The position numbers were made by a program, and so were the translations under genes. Below the pieces are notes generated by a model. It did no database searches and was not told the DNA's origin. It saw only the letters and a program-made list of their open reading frames with translations. From the NCBI GenBank assembly GCA_025936045.1, contig JAICUB010000004.1, positions 62,001-126,000 on the forward strand: a DNA stretch of 64,000 nucleotides. Reading direction: 5' to 3'. Positions 1 through 9,651 of this stretch are shown in pieces. Numbering within the stretch: position 1 is the stretch's first letter; each line of letters begins with the position of its first letter. The DNA is from Polyangiaceae bacterium. GTDB lineage: Bacteria > Myxococcota_A > Polyangia > Polyangiales > Polyangiaceae.

Positions 1-147
1 GACCAGGCCACCTGCAACCGCGCCGACGAACAGCAAATTCCGCACGAAATAGTAGCCGGTCGAGTGGCGGGGCGCGCGTCTGGTCTGCACGAGCGCGTAG
101 GGATCGAAGTCCGGTACGGAGCTAGCAAACGGATTTTGCGCCGCCAT
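1..147 (-). CDS. N-terminal part of a membrane protein of unknown function (runs off the window)
   Basis: The reverse strand reads from an ATG at 147 to the window edge for 49 codons without a stop. The product begins MAAQNPFASSVPDFDPYALV, a polar Pro/Asp-rich start, and then enters a hydrophobic stretch from about residue 33 that looks like a first membrane segment (YYFVRNLLFVGAVAGG). It lies about 110 bases downstream of the PASTA gene on the same strand and could follow it in a transcript. No family is recognised because the bulk of the protein lies outside the window. Confidence 0.6.
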   Translation of the reverse strand, partial: MAAQNPFASSVPDFDPYALVQTRRAPRHSTGYYFVRNLLFVGAVAGGLV

Positions 148-259
148 GAGCCTCGTTCGCGTTGGGCGCGGCCTGAGCGCGGCCGCGCGACACTTGCACT
201 ACGAAGCTTAGCACCCTTTTTTCGCAGCGTGCGAGGCCGGGCGCGCAATTCTCACGCAC

Positions 260-973
260 TTACTGATTCGCGGTGACTTCGATCTTCGTCCCCGGTTTCA
301 CTTTTTCCTTCGGCTTCGGCTTCTGATTCAGCACGATGAAGGTCGGCGTCTCGGCGAGGGAAACCCAGTGGACGTCCGCCTCGAGCCCAATTTTCTCGAG
401 CGCGGTTTTGGCGTTGTTGACCGATAGGCCCATCACCTTCGGCACCTCGACGTCCTCGGCGCCCGCGGAGACCTGAACGGTCACGACTTTGCCCTTTTCA
501 GTGGGCGTATCGGCCGCCGGGATCTGGCTGATGATCTGCCCCGCGGGCACCGTGGCGTTCGCGACCGGCGCGCTCGCCTGGATTTTGTAGCCCTTGTCGT
601 CGAGCCGCTTACTTGCATCTGCAACCATCATGCCCGTCACGGCAGGCACCTTGGGCAGCTCGTCCGCGATCACGACGCTCATGGGATGTTCGCGGGGCAC
701 GTGCTGCCCGGCGGGGATCGACTGCCGAATGATGCTGCCCGGTTTCGCCTCCCCGCTCGGCTCGCGCGACGCGACGAGCAGCGTGAGGTGCGACGCTTGC
801 GCGTTCGTGCGCGCGTCGGCCTCCGAGAACCCACGCAGATCCGGCACGATCGTCTCCGCGACCGGAGCCGGCGCATTGTGCAGGATGTTGAAGCGCTCGA
901 TGGCGTACACGGACCCCACGGCCGTGACCAACGAAGTGAAGAACGCAATCAAGAATACCGTCGAGCCGTGCAT
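260..973 (-). CDS. PASTA-domain membrane protein
   Basis: The product has one N-terminal membrane segment (about residues 5-23, STVFLIAFFTSLVTAVGSVY) and an extracytoplasmic part made of three PASTA-like repeats. Each carries the family signature of a VPDLRG/VPAVTG/VPKVMG start, an A-x-x-L/I helix and a V-x-V end. PASTA domains in Ser/Thr kinases and penicillin-binding proteins sense muropeptides or uncrosslinked peptidoglycan; this protein has no kinase or transpeptidase domain. The ATG at 973 is chosen because GGGAGGA sits 6 bases before it; an in-frame TTG at 1021 would add 16 residues. Its role is inferred only as cell-wall binding. Confidence 0.8.
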   Translation of the reverse strand: MHGSTVFLIAFFTSLVTAVGSVYAIERFNILHNAPAPVAETIVPDLRGFSEADARTNAQASHLTLLVASREPSGEAKPGSIIRQSIPAGQHVPREHPMSVVIADELPKVPAVTGMMVADASKRLDDKGYKIQASAPVANATVPAGQIISQIPAADTPTEKGKVVTVQVSAGAEDVEVPKVMGLSVNNAKTALEKIGLEADVHWVSLAETPTFIVLNQKPKPKEKVKPGTKIEVTANQ

Positions 974-1200
974 GCCGGTCCTCCCGCGTCGATAACGATC
1001 GTCCCAATCCTCGTACGCCAAGCCTCGAGACTACACCGGGGACGACGCGTATCGATCGTGAATTTTGGGGTGTAGAGCGACAATCACGCGGGCCGCGAGC
1101 GGGAACTACCGAGCGTCGGTGCGCCGCAAACTCGTGCTTCGACCAACGGCTTTCGACGGCGATCGGGGCGCCGCGGGCAGGCGACTTCGGGCCGTGTTAA

Positions 1201-2280
1201 GTGACCGAGCCCGTGCCGACACCGCTCCCACTCCAGGGGATGACGCCCGCTGAACTCGCCCGGGCGCTGCCCGGGGTGACGCTAAAGGACGCGCGCCGCA
1301 TCGTCTCGACCGTGCACCGTGACGGCGACGTGGCCGAGCCGAACTCGTGCGTGCGGCACGTGGCGCGCGAAGCCGTGGTCGCGCACGGTCACGTGCCCGG
1401 GCTCGAGGTCGTGAGCCGCACGCGGAGCTTGCTCGATCCGTTCGTCAAGTTCGCGCTCCGTACGAGCGACGACAAAGTGATCGAAACGGTGCGCATCCCG
1501 CTCGAGCGACCCGGTCGCTTCAGCGTGTGCGTGAGCTCGCAGGTCGGCTGCGCGCTCGCCTGTGCGTTCTGCGCGACGGGGCGCCTCGGGCTGCGCCGCA
1601 ACCTCGAAACTTGGGAGATCGTGGAGCAGGTGCGCGTGGTCCGGCGCACGCTCGACGCCGCTCGCGGCGAGCGGGTGCACGGCGTCGTGTTCCAGGGCAT
1701 GGGGGAGCCGCTCGCGAACCTCGAGCACGTCCTCGCGGCTCTCCGCGTGCTCACCGATCCGAGTGCCGTCGCCATCGACGCGCGCAAGATCACGGTGTGT
1801 ACGTCGGGTCTGCCGAGCGGTATCCGCGGGCTCGCGCGGCAAGCGCCGCGTGTGCGCCTCGGTTGGTCGATCGGCACGGCGCGGCCCGGGGCGCGCCGCG
1901 CGATCATGCCCATCGACGCCGCGCACCCGCTCGAGGAGGTTTACGCCGCGTGCGTCGAGCACGCCCGCCTCACGGGGCTCTCGCCGCTCTGGGCCGTCAC
2001 GCTGCTCGCGGGCGTGAACGACGCCGTGGACGACGCGCTCGCGCTCGGTCGCCTCGCGCAGCGCTTCCGGGCGGACACCGGGCGCGTACCGCGCATCAGC
2101 GTCATCCCGTACAATCGCATTGCGGACGACGCGAGCGACCCCTTCCGCCGCGTCGACGAAGACGCGGAGCGCCGTTTCCGCGATGCGCTCCACGAGGCCG
2201 GCACCTTCACGCACAAACGCTACAGCGGCGGCTCCGATATCGGCGCGGCCTGCGGCCAGCTCGCGGCTCGCGGCGGCTGA
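1201..2280 (+). CDS. rlmN: RlmN-type radical SAM methyltransferase (23S rRNA/tRNA A2 methylation), divergent
   Basis: The 359-residue product matches the RlmN/Cfr family, which uses SAM twice to methylate C2 of adenosine in 23S rRNA (and tRNA). Visible motifs are the iron-sulfur CxxxCxxC (C117, C121, C124), the methyl-carrying catalytic cysteines C110 and C351 (in DIGAACGQL), and GMGEPLANL for SAM binding. It departs from the usual sequence in two places: the normally conserved SLHAPND segment is replaced by SIGTARPG, and the VRxxRGxDI stretch before the last cysteine is replaced by HKRYSGGSDI. The start is a GTG without a clear ribosome site; an ATG at 1240 is possible but would cut into the LxGMTPAEL start helix. 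Family is certain, exact substrate is not. Confidence 0.88.
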   Translation: MTEPVPTPLPLQGMTPAELARALPGVTLKDARRIVSTVHRDGDVAEPNSCVRHVAREAVVAHGHVPGLEVVSRTRSLLDPFVKFALRTSDDKVIETVRIPLERPGRFSVCVSSQVGCALACAFCATGRLGLRRNLETWEIVEQVRVVRRTLDAARGERVHGVVFQGMGEPLANLEHVLAALRVLTDPSAVAIDARKITVCTSGLPSGIRGLARQAPRVRLGWSIGTARPGARRAIMPIDAAHPLEEVYAACVEHARLTGLSPLWAVTLLAGVNDAVDDALALGRLAQRFRADTGRVPRISVIPYNRIADDASDPFRRVDEDAERRFRDALHEAGTFTHKRYSGGSDIGAACGQLAARGG

Positions 2281-2349
2281 CCGCACGCCCCGCGCCCGAC
2301 CGCGCGCTCGGCTTGCAGCAGCGAGCACGTTGAGGGACTCTGCGGGCGA

Positions 2350-4317
2350 ATGCGGAACGACAGCGTGCTTCGCGCCGTGACCCTGGGCGCGCTCGGGCTC
2401 GTGGTCGTGATGCTGGTCGTGGTCATCGTGCAGATGAACCACCTCGAGGCTCGCTTCATCGGGCAAGAGCAGCAGATACGCGCGCTCGGCGAGGCGACGG
2501 ACAAGCTCTCCGCCGGCGGCCTGCGCGTCGCGCAAGCGGCGGGCGTCGCGACGGTTTCGGACGCGCCGCCGCCAGGCGTGAAGTTCCTGCATCCGGACGT
2601 GCCGAACTTCTTCAAGCCGAAGGGCACGCATTGGCCGCCGCCCGGCGCGAACATGGAAGGCGTGCTCGTCCGCGGCTGGACCTACGGCGACCCGAAGGGC
2701 TTCAATCCGCTGCTCGAAAACAACGGCTATAGCGTCGAGTTCGTCGACCTCTACGTCAGTGCTTCGCTCGGCGGGATGAACGCCTGGACGAACCCCAGCG
2801 ATTGGCACGGGGAGCTCGCCTATCGCGTCGAGATCACGGACGACGCGAAAGAGTTCACCTTCTATCTACGGCCCGGCCTGCGGTGGCCGGCGCCCGCGAA
2901 CGTCAACCTCGACGATCCAGCGCACGCATGGCTCAAAGGCGATCACCCGCTCACCGCCGATGATTTCACGTTCTTTCTGGAGATGATGCTCAATCCGCAG
3001 GTCGAGGCGGGTCCGCACCGCAATTACTATCAGAACCTCGACAGCTTCAAGGCGCTCGACGCGACGACGCTCGTGCTGCGCTGGAAGGAGAAGCAGTACA
3101 CGAACCTGGCTCAGAGCATGGTCGTCGAACCGCTGCCCAAGTTCATCTACACGCGCGACGAGCACGGCGTGCCGTTTCCGAAGGAGACGCTCGGAACGAA
3201 CTTCAACGCGCATTGGTTCAACAACAAGGCGCGCATGGGCGTCGGGCCCTACAGCATGACGCGCTACACGCCGGGCTCGCAGATGGTCCTCACGCGCAAC
3301 GACGCGTTTCCGGACGAAAAGCCCGCCATCAAGACGCTCGTCTACCCGATCTACACGGATCCGGCGCAGACGCTGCTCAAGCTCAAGGCGCACGAGGTCA
3401 CGATCGGCGAGCTTTCGGCCGGCCAGTATCGCGAGGAGATCCTCCGATATCGGCAATCGGGGCACCCGCCGAAAGACAGCCCCTTCTTCGACGGCCGCAT
3501 CACGTGCGAGACGCCGCAACAATCGGCTTACCGCTACATCGGCTGGAACGCCGATCGGCCCTACTTCGCCGACAAGCGCGTGCGCCGGGCCATGACGATG
3601 GCATTCGACCGCAAGCGCATCCTCGAAAACGTCTACATGGGCCTCGGCACGCTCGTGACGGGGCCGTTCCCGCCCAACGCGCCGTACAACGATCCGAGCG
3701 TCGAGCTCATCCCGTACGATCTCGACGGCGCGAAGAAGCTCCTGGCCGAGGCGGGCTGGAGCGACACCAACGGCGACGGCCTGCTCGACAAGGCGCTCCG
3801 CCCGGGCGAGCCGCGCAAACCGTTCGAGTTCACGTTCCTGATCCCCCAGGGCTCGCCCGAAATCCCCGTCCTCGCGAACATCCTACGCGACGACCTCTTG
3901 AAGATCGGCGTCAAGCTCGACATCGAGAGCGCCGAATGGAGCTTGTTCCTCAAGCGGATGGACGAAAAAGACTTCGACGCCTACGTAGCCGCCTGGACGG
4001 TAGGGTGGGACGAAGACCTCTTTCAAATCTGGCACTCTTCGCAGGCGGACGTCGCGAAGGGTTCGAACCGCGTCGGGTTCCGCAACAAGGAAGCCGACCG
4101 CATCATCGAAACGCTGCGCCGGACGTTCGATCAGGGCGAGCGCGTCAAGCTCCTGCAAGCGTTCCACCGCATCGTCGCGGACGAGCAGCCGTACAGCTTC
4201 TTTTCCGCCAAGAAGGTGGTCATTTGCCACTGGAAAGAGGTGGAGAACACGCTGTTCGCGAAGCTCTTCCCGAACGTGAACACGCTGCCTTGGTCGGTGG
4301 CGCGCGTGGAGCCGTGA
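2350..4317 (+). CDS. Peptide ABC transporter substrate-binding protein (SBP_bac_5 family), membrane anchored
   Basis: The 655-residue product is a periplasmic solute-binding protein of the DppA/OppA class. Residues 11-28 form a membrane anchor or uncleaved signal without a lipobox cysteine, followed by a short coiled-coil-like stretch (MNHLEARFIGQEQQIRALGE) and a disordered linker; the binding domain starts near residue 98. Family features include the ADDFTFFLEMMLNP motif, the RxxxGVGPYSMTRYTPG turn and the VRRAMTMAFDRKRI region. It is the first gene of a five-gene operon with two permeases and two ATPases, so it should deliver di- or oligopeptides to that transporter. Anchoring by a transmembrane helix rather than a lipid is unusual for a Gram-negative binding protein. 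Confidence 0.9.
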   Translation: MRNDSVLRAVTLGALGLVVVMLVVVIVQMNHLEARFIGQEQQIRALGEATDKLSAGGLRVAQAAGVATVSDAPPPGVKFLHPDVPNFFKPKGTHWPPPGANMEGVLVRGWTYGDPKGFNPLLENNGYSVEFVDLYVSASLGGMNAWTNPSDWHGELAYRVEITDDAKEFTFYLRPGLRWPAPANVNLDDPAHAWLKGDHPLTADDFTFFLEMMLNPQVEAGPHRNYYQNLDSFKALDATTLVLRWKEKQYTNLAQSMVVEPLPKFIYTRDEHGVPFPKETLGTNFNAHWFNNKARMGVGPYSMTRYTPGSQMVLTRNDAFPDEKPAIKTLVYPIYTDPAQTLLKLKAHEVTIGELSAGQYREEILRYRQSGHPPKDSPFFDGRITCETPQQSAYRYIGWNADRPYFADKRVRRAMTMAFDRKRILENVYMGLGTLVTGPFPPNAPYNDPSVELIPYDLDGAKKLLAEAGWSDTNGDGLLDKALRPGEPRKPFEFTFLIPQGSPEIPVLANILRDDLLKIGVKLDIESAEWSLFLKRMDEKDFDAYVAAWTVGWDEDLFQIWHSSQADVAKGSNRVGFRNKEADRIIETLRRTFDQGERVKLLQAFHRIVADEQPYSFFSAKKVVICHWKEVENTLFAKLFPNVNTLPWSVARVEP

Positions 4318-4369
4318 GGGCGCACGGCGCGCCGCCGGAAGACGTGAAGCGCTCGCTCGGAGCCGCGCG

Positions 4370-5812
4370 ATGAAAGCCTACGCGCTCCGCCGCTTGCTGC
4401 TGATGATCCCGACGTTCCTCGGGATCTCCCTGATCCTTTTCTTGATCTTGAACCTCGCGCCCGGACGCCCCGGCGCCCAGCAGAGCGGCGATCTCTCGCA
4501 GAGCATGCGCGGCGAGGTGACGGCGGAGTCCTACAAGATTTTCCGCGAGCAGTTTCACCTCGACAAGCCCATCCTCTTCAACACGCGTTTCACGCTCACG
4601 GCGGCCGAAGTACGCGCGCAGGTCGCCGCCGCGAGCGGCGTCGGCACGACGACGGCGGCCGAACGCGTGCATGCCCAGGAAGCGCTCGAGGATCTCGGCG
4701 GCGCGGCGGTGCCCTTTCTCGTGGGTTTGCTGGACGATCCGGAGCCGAAGCTCCGGGACGCGGCGACCTACTTCTTGCGGATCGACGCTGTGCGACCGCT
4801 CGAGGATCCCTTCGATTCGCACCCGAGCGCGAGCCTGCGCTCGCGAAATCTCGCCATCGACGCAGAGAACGCCGAGCTCCGCACGCTGCGCTACGTGTCC
4901 GACGCGCCGGAAGCGACGAAGCTCGCCGTCATAGCGCGATGGAAGAGCTGGTACGTCGCTCACCACGCGCGTTTCGAGCACGACGCGCTCGGGAAGCTGT
5001 CGATGTTCTTTCTCGATACGCGCTTCGCCGCCTACTGGAGAAACCTCGCGCACCTCGACTTCGGCGTGTCGCTCATCAGCCGCGAACCGGTCGTGCCGAC
5101 ACTGGTATCGAAGCTGAAATATTCGCTGACCCTCTCCGTCGGCTCGCTCGTGCTCGCGTACCTCATCGCGATCCCGCTCGGGGTGTTTTCAGCCGTGAAG
5201 AAGGGCACGCGCGCCGATCGCGTGGTCACGCTCGGGCTCTTCATGCTGTATTCGCTGCCGAACTTCTTCGTCGCGACCATTCTGCTCTATTTCTTCTCGA
5301 CCGGCTCGGAGTGGCAGAGCTTGCGTTCGTTTCCGACGGGCGGTTGGTCGAGCACCGGCGCCGCCGAACTCACGACGCTCGGACAGTGGCGCGACATCGC
5401 CTGGCACCTCGTGTTGCCGATGGGCTGCATGACGTACAACTCGCTCGCCGCGCTCAGTCGCTACATGCGAAGCGGGTTGCTCGAGGTAATTCAGGCGGAC
5501 TACGTGCGCACCGCGCGCGCGAAAGGTCTGAGCGAGGGTGTCGTCATCGGCAAACACGCGCTGCGGAACGGCCTTTTGCCCATCCTCACGCTGCTCGCGG
5601 GGCTCTTGCCGTCCATTCTCGGCGGCTCGGTCATCATCGAATACATCTTCGGCATCCAGGGGCTCGGGCTCTGGGTCGTCGACTCGATCAACCAGCGCGA
5701 TTACAACGTGATCCTCGCGATCGAGCTGTTCACGACGGTGCTGGTGCTGATCGGGCTCCTCTTGACGGATCTGAGCTACGCGCTCGTCGATCCGCGGATC
5801 CGTTACGAATGA
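4370..5812 (+). CDS. Peptide ABC transporter permease, DppB/OppB family, with HEAT-like insertion
   Basis: The first membrane segment (about residues 11-30) begins with the family start RRLLLMIPTFLGISLILFLI. The permease core with five further segments occupies about residues 235-480 and contains the EAA loop that contacts the ATPase (YVRTARAKGLSEGVVIGKHA, near residue 378). The protein has 480 residues against about 310-340 for the family. The extra 150 or so residues sit in the first periplasmic loop and contain a stretch resembling a HEAT/PBS-lyase repeat (QEALEDLGGAAVPFLVGLLD, near residue 103). The stop overlaps the start of the next permease (ATGA), indicating translational coupling. 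Confidence 0.9.
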   Translation: MKAYALRRLLLMIPTFLGISLILFLILNLAPGRPGAQQSGDLSQSMRGEVTAESYKIFREQFHLDKPILFNTRFTLTAAEVRAQVAAASGVGTTTAAERVHAQEALEDLGGAAVPFLVGLLDDPEPKLRDAATYFLRIDAVRPLEDPFDSHPSASLRSRNLAIDAENAELRTLRYVSDAPEATKLAVIARWKSWYVAHHARFEHDALGKLSMFFLDTRFAAYWRNLAHLDFGVSLISREPVVPTLVSKLKYSLTLSVGSLVLAYLIAIPLGVFSAVKKGTRADRVVTLGLFMLYSLPNFFVATILLYFFSTGSEWQSLRSFPTGGWSSTGAAELTTLGQWRDIAWHLVLPMGCMTYNSLAALSRYMRSGLLEVIQADYVRTARAKGLSEGVVIGKHALRNGLLPILTLLAGLLPSILGGSVIIEYIFGIQGLGLWVVDSINQRDYNVILAIELFTTVLVLIGLLLTDLSYALVDPRIRYE

Positions 5813-7035
5813 ACGCAGAGGGCGCGCCCGCCGTGCGCCGCGTGAGCTACTTTTCGCTCGTCTGGCGCGAGCTCCGGCGCGATCGCCTGGCGGTGTTCGG
5901 AATTTGGGCCGTCGTGGTGCTCTTGGTGCTCGCCGTGGGCGCGCCGCTCGTCTCGTCCAATCAGCCGTTCTGGTTTCACGACGCGCGCGGCTGGTCGTCA
6001 CCGTGGCTCGTCGGGCTCTTCGATCGGCTCGTGTTCGAGAGCTCGGTCGACATCTTCTACAATCTGTTGCTGGTCCTGCTGCCGCTGTTCCTGCTCGCCT
6101 ACGCTGCGGCCCGGCGCTTCTTCGGCGGGCGCCTCGTGCGCCGGCGGGGGCGGCTGGTCGCAGGCTGCGCCGTCGTATTTTCACTGCAATTTTTGGCGCT
6201 CACGCCGGCGACGATCGGCGGCGTCGAAAATCCCCTCCACTACTCGCACCCCGTCCAGAACTACCGCGCGAAGCTCGCCGCCGACCCGCACGCGAGCGCG
6301 CTCTTTCCGCTGCATCACTACGGTTACCGCGAGACGAACCCCGTCGAAAGCCTGAGTCCGCCGAGCGCCGAGCACTGGCTCGGCACCGATCAAGAAGGGC
6401 GCGACGTGTTCGCGCGCATGCTTTACGGCACGCGCATCTCGCTCAGCATCGGCGTCGTGGCGGTCGCGCTCTACATCTTCATCGGGGTCGTCGTGGGCGC
6501 GCTCGCCGGCTACTTCGGCGGCTGGGTGGATACTCTGCTCAGCAGGCTCGTCGAGGTGATGATCTGCTTTCCGACCTTCTTCTTGATCCTGACGCTCGCC
6601 GCGCTGATCCGCGAGCGCAGCATCTTTCACGTGATGGTCATCATCGGTATCACGAGCTGGACGGGCGTCGCCCGGCTCGTGCGCGCCGAGTTCTTGAAGC
6701 ACAAAGGGCTCGAGTATGCCCAGGCGGCGCGGGCGCTCGGCATCCCGGCACGTCGCATCATTTTCAGCCACATCTTGCCCAATGCGAGCGCTCCGGTGCT
6801 CGTGAGCGCCACGTTCGGAATCGCCTCGTCGATCCTCGTCGAATCGAGCCTTTCGTTCCTCGGCATCGGCGACCCGAACGTCGCGAGCTGGGGTGAAACG
6901 CTGAACGCCGGGCGCACGGACCAGCGGCTCTGGCTCATCCTCGCGCCCGGCTTCGCGATCTTCTTCGTGGTCACCGTATTCAATCTCGTGGGCGAGGGCC
7001 TCCGCGACGCGCTCGACCCGAAGCTGCGCAAATGA
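5809..7035 (+). CDS. Peptide ABC transporter permease, DppC/OppC family, with two extra membrane segments
   Basis: The product (408 residues from the ATG that overlaps the previous stop) has the OppC N-terminal helix (about 25-45) and the conserved EHWLGTDQEGRDVFARMLYG entry to the permease core near residue 186. The EAA loop is AQAARALGIPARRIIFSHIL (near 302) and the C-terminus is the family-typical [11 protein letters not shown]. Between the first helix and the core lie about 110 extra residues with two more hydrophobic segments (near 75-95 and 118-135), which are not usual in this family. It pairs with the preceding permease to form the channel. A longer in-frame reading exists upstream but overlaps the oppB-like gene entirely. 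Confidence 0.9.
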   Translation: MNAEGAPAVRRVSYFSLVWRELRRDRLAVFGIWAVVVLLVLAVGAPLVSSNQPFWFHDARGWSSPWLVGLFDRLVFESSVDIFYNLLLVLLPLFLLAYAAARRFFGGRLVRRRGRLVAGCAVVFSLQFLALTPATIGGVENPLHYSHPVQNYRAKLAADPHASALFPLHHYGYRETNPVESLSPPSAEHWLGTDQEGRDVFARMLYGTRISLSIGVVAVALYIFIGVVVGALAGYFGGWVDTLLSRLVEVMICFPTFFLILTLAALIRERSIFHVMVIIGITSWTGVARLVRAEFLKHKGLEYAQAARALGIPARRIIFSHILPNASAPVLVSATFGIASSILVESSLSFLGIGDPNVASWGETLNAGRTDQRLWLILAPGFAIFFVVTVFNLVGEGLRDALDPKLRK

Positions 7036-8075
7036 CGAGCGTCCCCGAAGAGCCGCTTCTCCGCATCGAAAACCTTTCGGTGCGCTTTCGCACGAGCAAC
7101 GGCGTCGTGCGGGCGGTCGACGGCGCGGGTTACGACGTGCGGCGTGGAGAGACGCTCGCCGTCGTCGGTGAGTCCGGCTGCGGCAAATCGGTGACGGCCA
7201 TGGCCGTGCTCGGCCTATTGCCCACCCCCCCCGCGGAGGTCGCGAGCGGCCGCATCGAGTTCGAGGGCGAGGATTTGTTGCAAGCCTCCCCCGCGCGCTT
7301 GCGAGAGATCCGGGGCAATCGCATTTCGATGATCTTTCAGGAGCCGATGACGAGCCTGAACCCGGTGTTCACCGTCGGCGACCAGATCATGGAAGGCCTG
7401 CGGCTACACCGCGGACTTTCGCGCGAGGAGGCGCGGCGGGAAGCGTCGCACCTGCTCGAGCTCGTGCGCATGCCCGCGCCGGAACAACGGCTGGACGAAT
7501 ACCCGCACCAGCTCTCGGGCGGCATGCGTCAGCGCGTGATGATCGCCATTGCGCTCGCATGCCGCCCGCGCCTGCTCATCGCCGACGAGCCGACGACCGC
7601 GCTCGACGTGACGGTCCAAGCGCAGATTCTCGAGCTCTTGCGCGAATTGCAGCGCGAGCTCGGCATGTCGATCGTGCTCATCACGCACGACCTCGGCGTC
7701 GTGGCGGAAACGGCGGAGCGCGTCGTCGTGATGTACGCCGGCACGGTGGTCGAGCGCGCGACGGCGCTTTCGCTGTTCGACAAGCCGCGCCATCCGTACA
7801 CGGCGGGGCTCTTCTTGTCCTTGCCTAGCCTCGGCGCCGAAAGCGGCAGCTTGCGTCCGATCGAAGGCAGCGTGCCGGACGCGATGAACCTGCCGAGCGG
7901 CTGCCGCGTCCATCCTCGCTGCCCGTTCGCGATGCCCGTCTGCAGCGAACGCGACCCCGTGCTCACGCGGCGTGAGGCCGCCGGCGAACCGCCGCACGAA
8001 TCAGCGTGTTTCTACGTCGACCAGCAGCCGGACGCGGATCTCGTCGCGCTCACGCGTGAGGGAGCCCCCCCGTGA
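7032..8075 (+). CDS. Peptide ABC transporter ATP-binding protein, DppD/OppD family
   Basis: This 347-residue ATPase has Walker [10 protein letters not shown]-loop [11 protein letters not shown], signature [15 protein letters not shown], Walker [13 protein letters not shown] and switch histidine ITHDLG. The C-terminal oligopeptide-transporter extension has the cysteine-rich pattern [19 protein letters not shown] seen in DppD/OppD proteins, which in some relatives holds an iron-sulfur cluster. It overlaps both neighbours by 4 bases, so the operon is read as a translationally coupled unit. It powers peptide import together with the following ATPase. Confidence 0.93.
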   Translation: MTSVPEEPLLRIENLSVRFRTSNGVVRAVDGAGYDVRRGETLAVVGESGCGKSVTAMAVLGLLPTPPAEVASGRIEFEGEDLLQASPARLREIRGNRISMIFQEPMTSLNPVFTVGDQIMEGLRLHRGLSREEARREASHLLELVRMPAPEQRLDEYPHQLSGGMRQRVMIAIALACRPRLLIADEPTTALDVTVQAQILELLRELQRELGMSIVLITHDLGVVAETAERVVVMYAGTVVERATALSLFDKPRHPYTAGLFLSLPSLGAESGSLRPIEGSVPDAMNLPSGCRVHPRCPFAMPVCSERDPVLTRREAAGEPPHESACFYVDQQPDADLVALTREGAPP

Positions 8076-9634
8076 GCGCGGACTCGCAGAGCGCGCGAAC
8101 GGCGTCGGGCGACGCCGGAGCGGAGCCCGACGCCGCCGCTCCGCTCTTGCACGTCGAAGGACTCACCAAGCACTTTCCGGTGACGCGCGGCGTGCTCGGG
8201 CGCACCGTCGGGTACGTGCGCGCGGTGGACGGCGTCTCGTTCGACGTCGCGCGTGGTGAGACGCTCGGGCTCGTCGGCGAGTCAGGCTCGGGCAAGACGA
8301 CCGTGGGCCGCTCGATCCTGCGCCTGATCGAGCCGACGGCCGGGCACGTCACCTTCGACGGCGTCGACGTCCTCGACGCCGACGCGCGCGAGCTGCGGCG
8401 CTTGCGCCGCTCGATGCAGATCGTCTTCCAGGATCCGTACAGCTCGTTGAACCCGCGCATGCGCGTGATCGACCTCGTCGGCGAAGCGCTCGAGGTGCAC
8501 GGCCTCGCGCGCGGGCCGGAAATTGAGAGGCGCGTGGGCGAGCTGCTCGCGCGCGTCGGCCTCTCGCCGAGCGCCATCAATCGTTATCCGCACGAATTTT
8601 CGGGCGGCCAGCGCCAGCGTATCGGCGTCGCGCGCGCCCTCGCGCTCGAGCCGAAGCTCATCGTGTGCGACGAGCCCGTCTCCGCGCTCGACGTTTCGAT
8701 TCAGGCGCAGGTCGTGAACCTACTGAAGACGCTCGGCCGCGAGCTCGGCCTTTCGTACCTGTTCATCGCGCACGACCTCTCGGTGGTGCGACACCTGTCG
8801 CATCGCGTGGCGGTGATGTACCTCGGTGAGATCGTCGAGCTTGCACCGACCGAACGGCTCTTCGAGGCGCCGGCGCACCCGTACACGCGCGCGTTGCTCT
8901 CGGCGATCCCACTGCCCGACCCGCGGCGAGAACGGCGCCGCCTCGTCCTTAGCGGGGATATTCCGAGTCCGGTCGATCCACCGAGCGGCTGCCGCTTTCA
9001 CACGCGCTGCCCCGCCGTGATGGAGCGCTGCAAGAGCGAGCGGCCGCCCGCCTACGCTCCGGAGCCGCGCCACCAAGTGCGCTGCTTTCATGCCGAAGGC
9101 GTGACCGGCGACGGTTGGTACCCCGAGGTGGAGGCGCGCATCGAAGCGCGTATCCAGAAAAACCGGGCCGAAACGCCGCCGCCCCCGCGCGTCGTCCTCG
9201 ACGTCGCGCCGGGCGGGCCGCTGCGGCCTGTGGAGCAGAACGTCTCGATAGACGCCCGCCGTGCAGGCGCCTCCGCTCCCGCCGTCTCGCGTTCGCTCCG
9301 CAAGAAGCTCTGGTACGTCGTGCCGCTCGCGCTGCTGCTCGCCTTCTTCGGCGCGCGCTCGGCGTTTCGCCGTGCGGCGGCCGAGCGCGAGCTCGAGGCG
9401 CTCGCTGGCGAGCTTACGGCCAAAACGAAGCTGACCGGCAGCGTGCCAGCGAGCATCGCCGAGCTCGGCTGGCGTTTGCCGCCGCTCTTCGGCAACCACG
9501 GAGCGGTCGATCCGTGGGGTCGCGCATTTCGCTATCGCTTGCTCCGCGACGAAAAGGGCTTCGAGCTCTCGACGCTCGGTCCCGACGGCGTCGTGAGCGC
9601 GGACGACAGCGTGGTCGTGCGCAAATTCCGCTAG
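8072..9634 (+). CDS. Peptide ABC ATPase (DppF/OppF family) fused to a membrane helix and a GspG-like pseudopilin domain
   Basis: Residues 1 to about 350 are a complete OppF-type ATPase: Walker [10 protein letters not shown] (69-77), signature [15 protein letters not shown] (near 175), Walker [13 protein letters not shown] and the C-terminal [14 protein letters not shown] motif. The gene then continues for 170 codons. After a linker there is one hydrophobic helix (about 411-430) and a domain with [18 protein letters not shown] (near 479) and [11 protein letters not shown], the pattern of the C-terminal domain of type II secretion major pseudopilins (T2SG). The combination is unusual. The reading frame is open throughout, with uniform codon use, so a sequencing error is not suggested. 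The function of the fused part is unknown; being C-terminal to a helix it may lie in the periplasm. Confidence 0.88.
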   Translation: MSADSQSARTASGDAGAEPDAAAPLLHVEGLTKHFPVTRGVLGRTVGYVRAVDGVSFDVARGETLGLVGESGSGKTTVGRSILRLIEPTAGHVTFDGVDVLDADARELRRLRRSMQIVFQDPYSSLNPRMRVIDLVGEALEVHGLARGPEIERRVGELLARVGLSPSAINRYPHEFSGGQRQRIGVARALALEPKLIVCDEPVSALDVSIQAQVVNLLKTLGRELGLSYLFIAHDLSVVRHLSHRVAVMYLGEIVELAPTERLFEAPAHPYTRALLSAIPLPDPRRERRRLVLSGDIPSPVDPPSGCRFHTRCPAVMERCKSERPPAYAPEPRHQVRCFHAEGVTGDGWYPEVEARIEARIQKNRAETPPPPRVVLDVAPGGPLRPVEQNVSIDARRAGASAPAVSRSLRKKLWYVVPLALLLAFFGARSAFRRAAAERELEALAGELTAKTKLTGSVPASIAELGWRLPPLFGNHGAVDPWGRAFRYRLLRDEKGFELSTLGPDGVVSADDSVVVRKFR

Positions 9635-9651
9635 CAGCGCCGCGCCGGAAC

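Noticed and set aside
1031-1075. Inverted repeat CTACACC/GGTGTAG upstream of the PASTA gene
   Set aside because: Seven-base arms with a 31-base spacer are expected by chance at this scale, and there is no supporting context.
1282-2808. 508-codon minus-strand frame over rlmN and the binding-protein start
   Set aside because: Overlaps genes with strong motifs and has the Arg/His/Ala-rich shadow composition.
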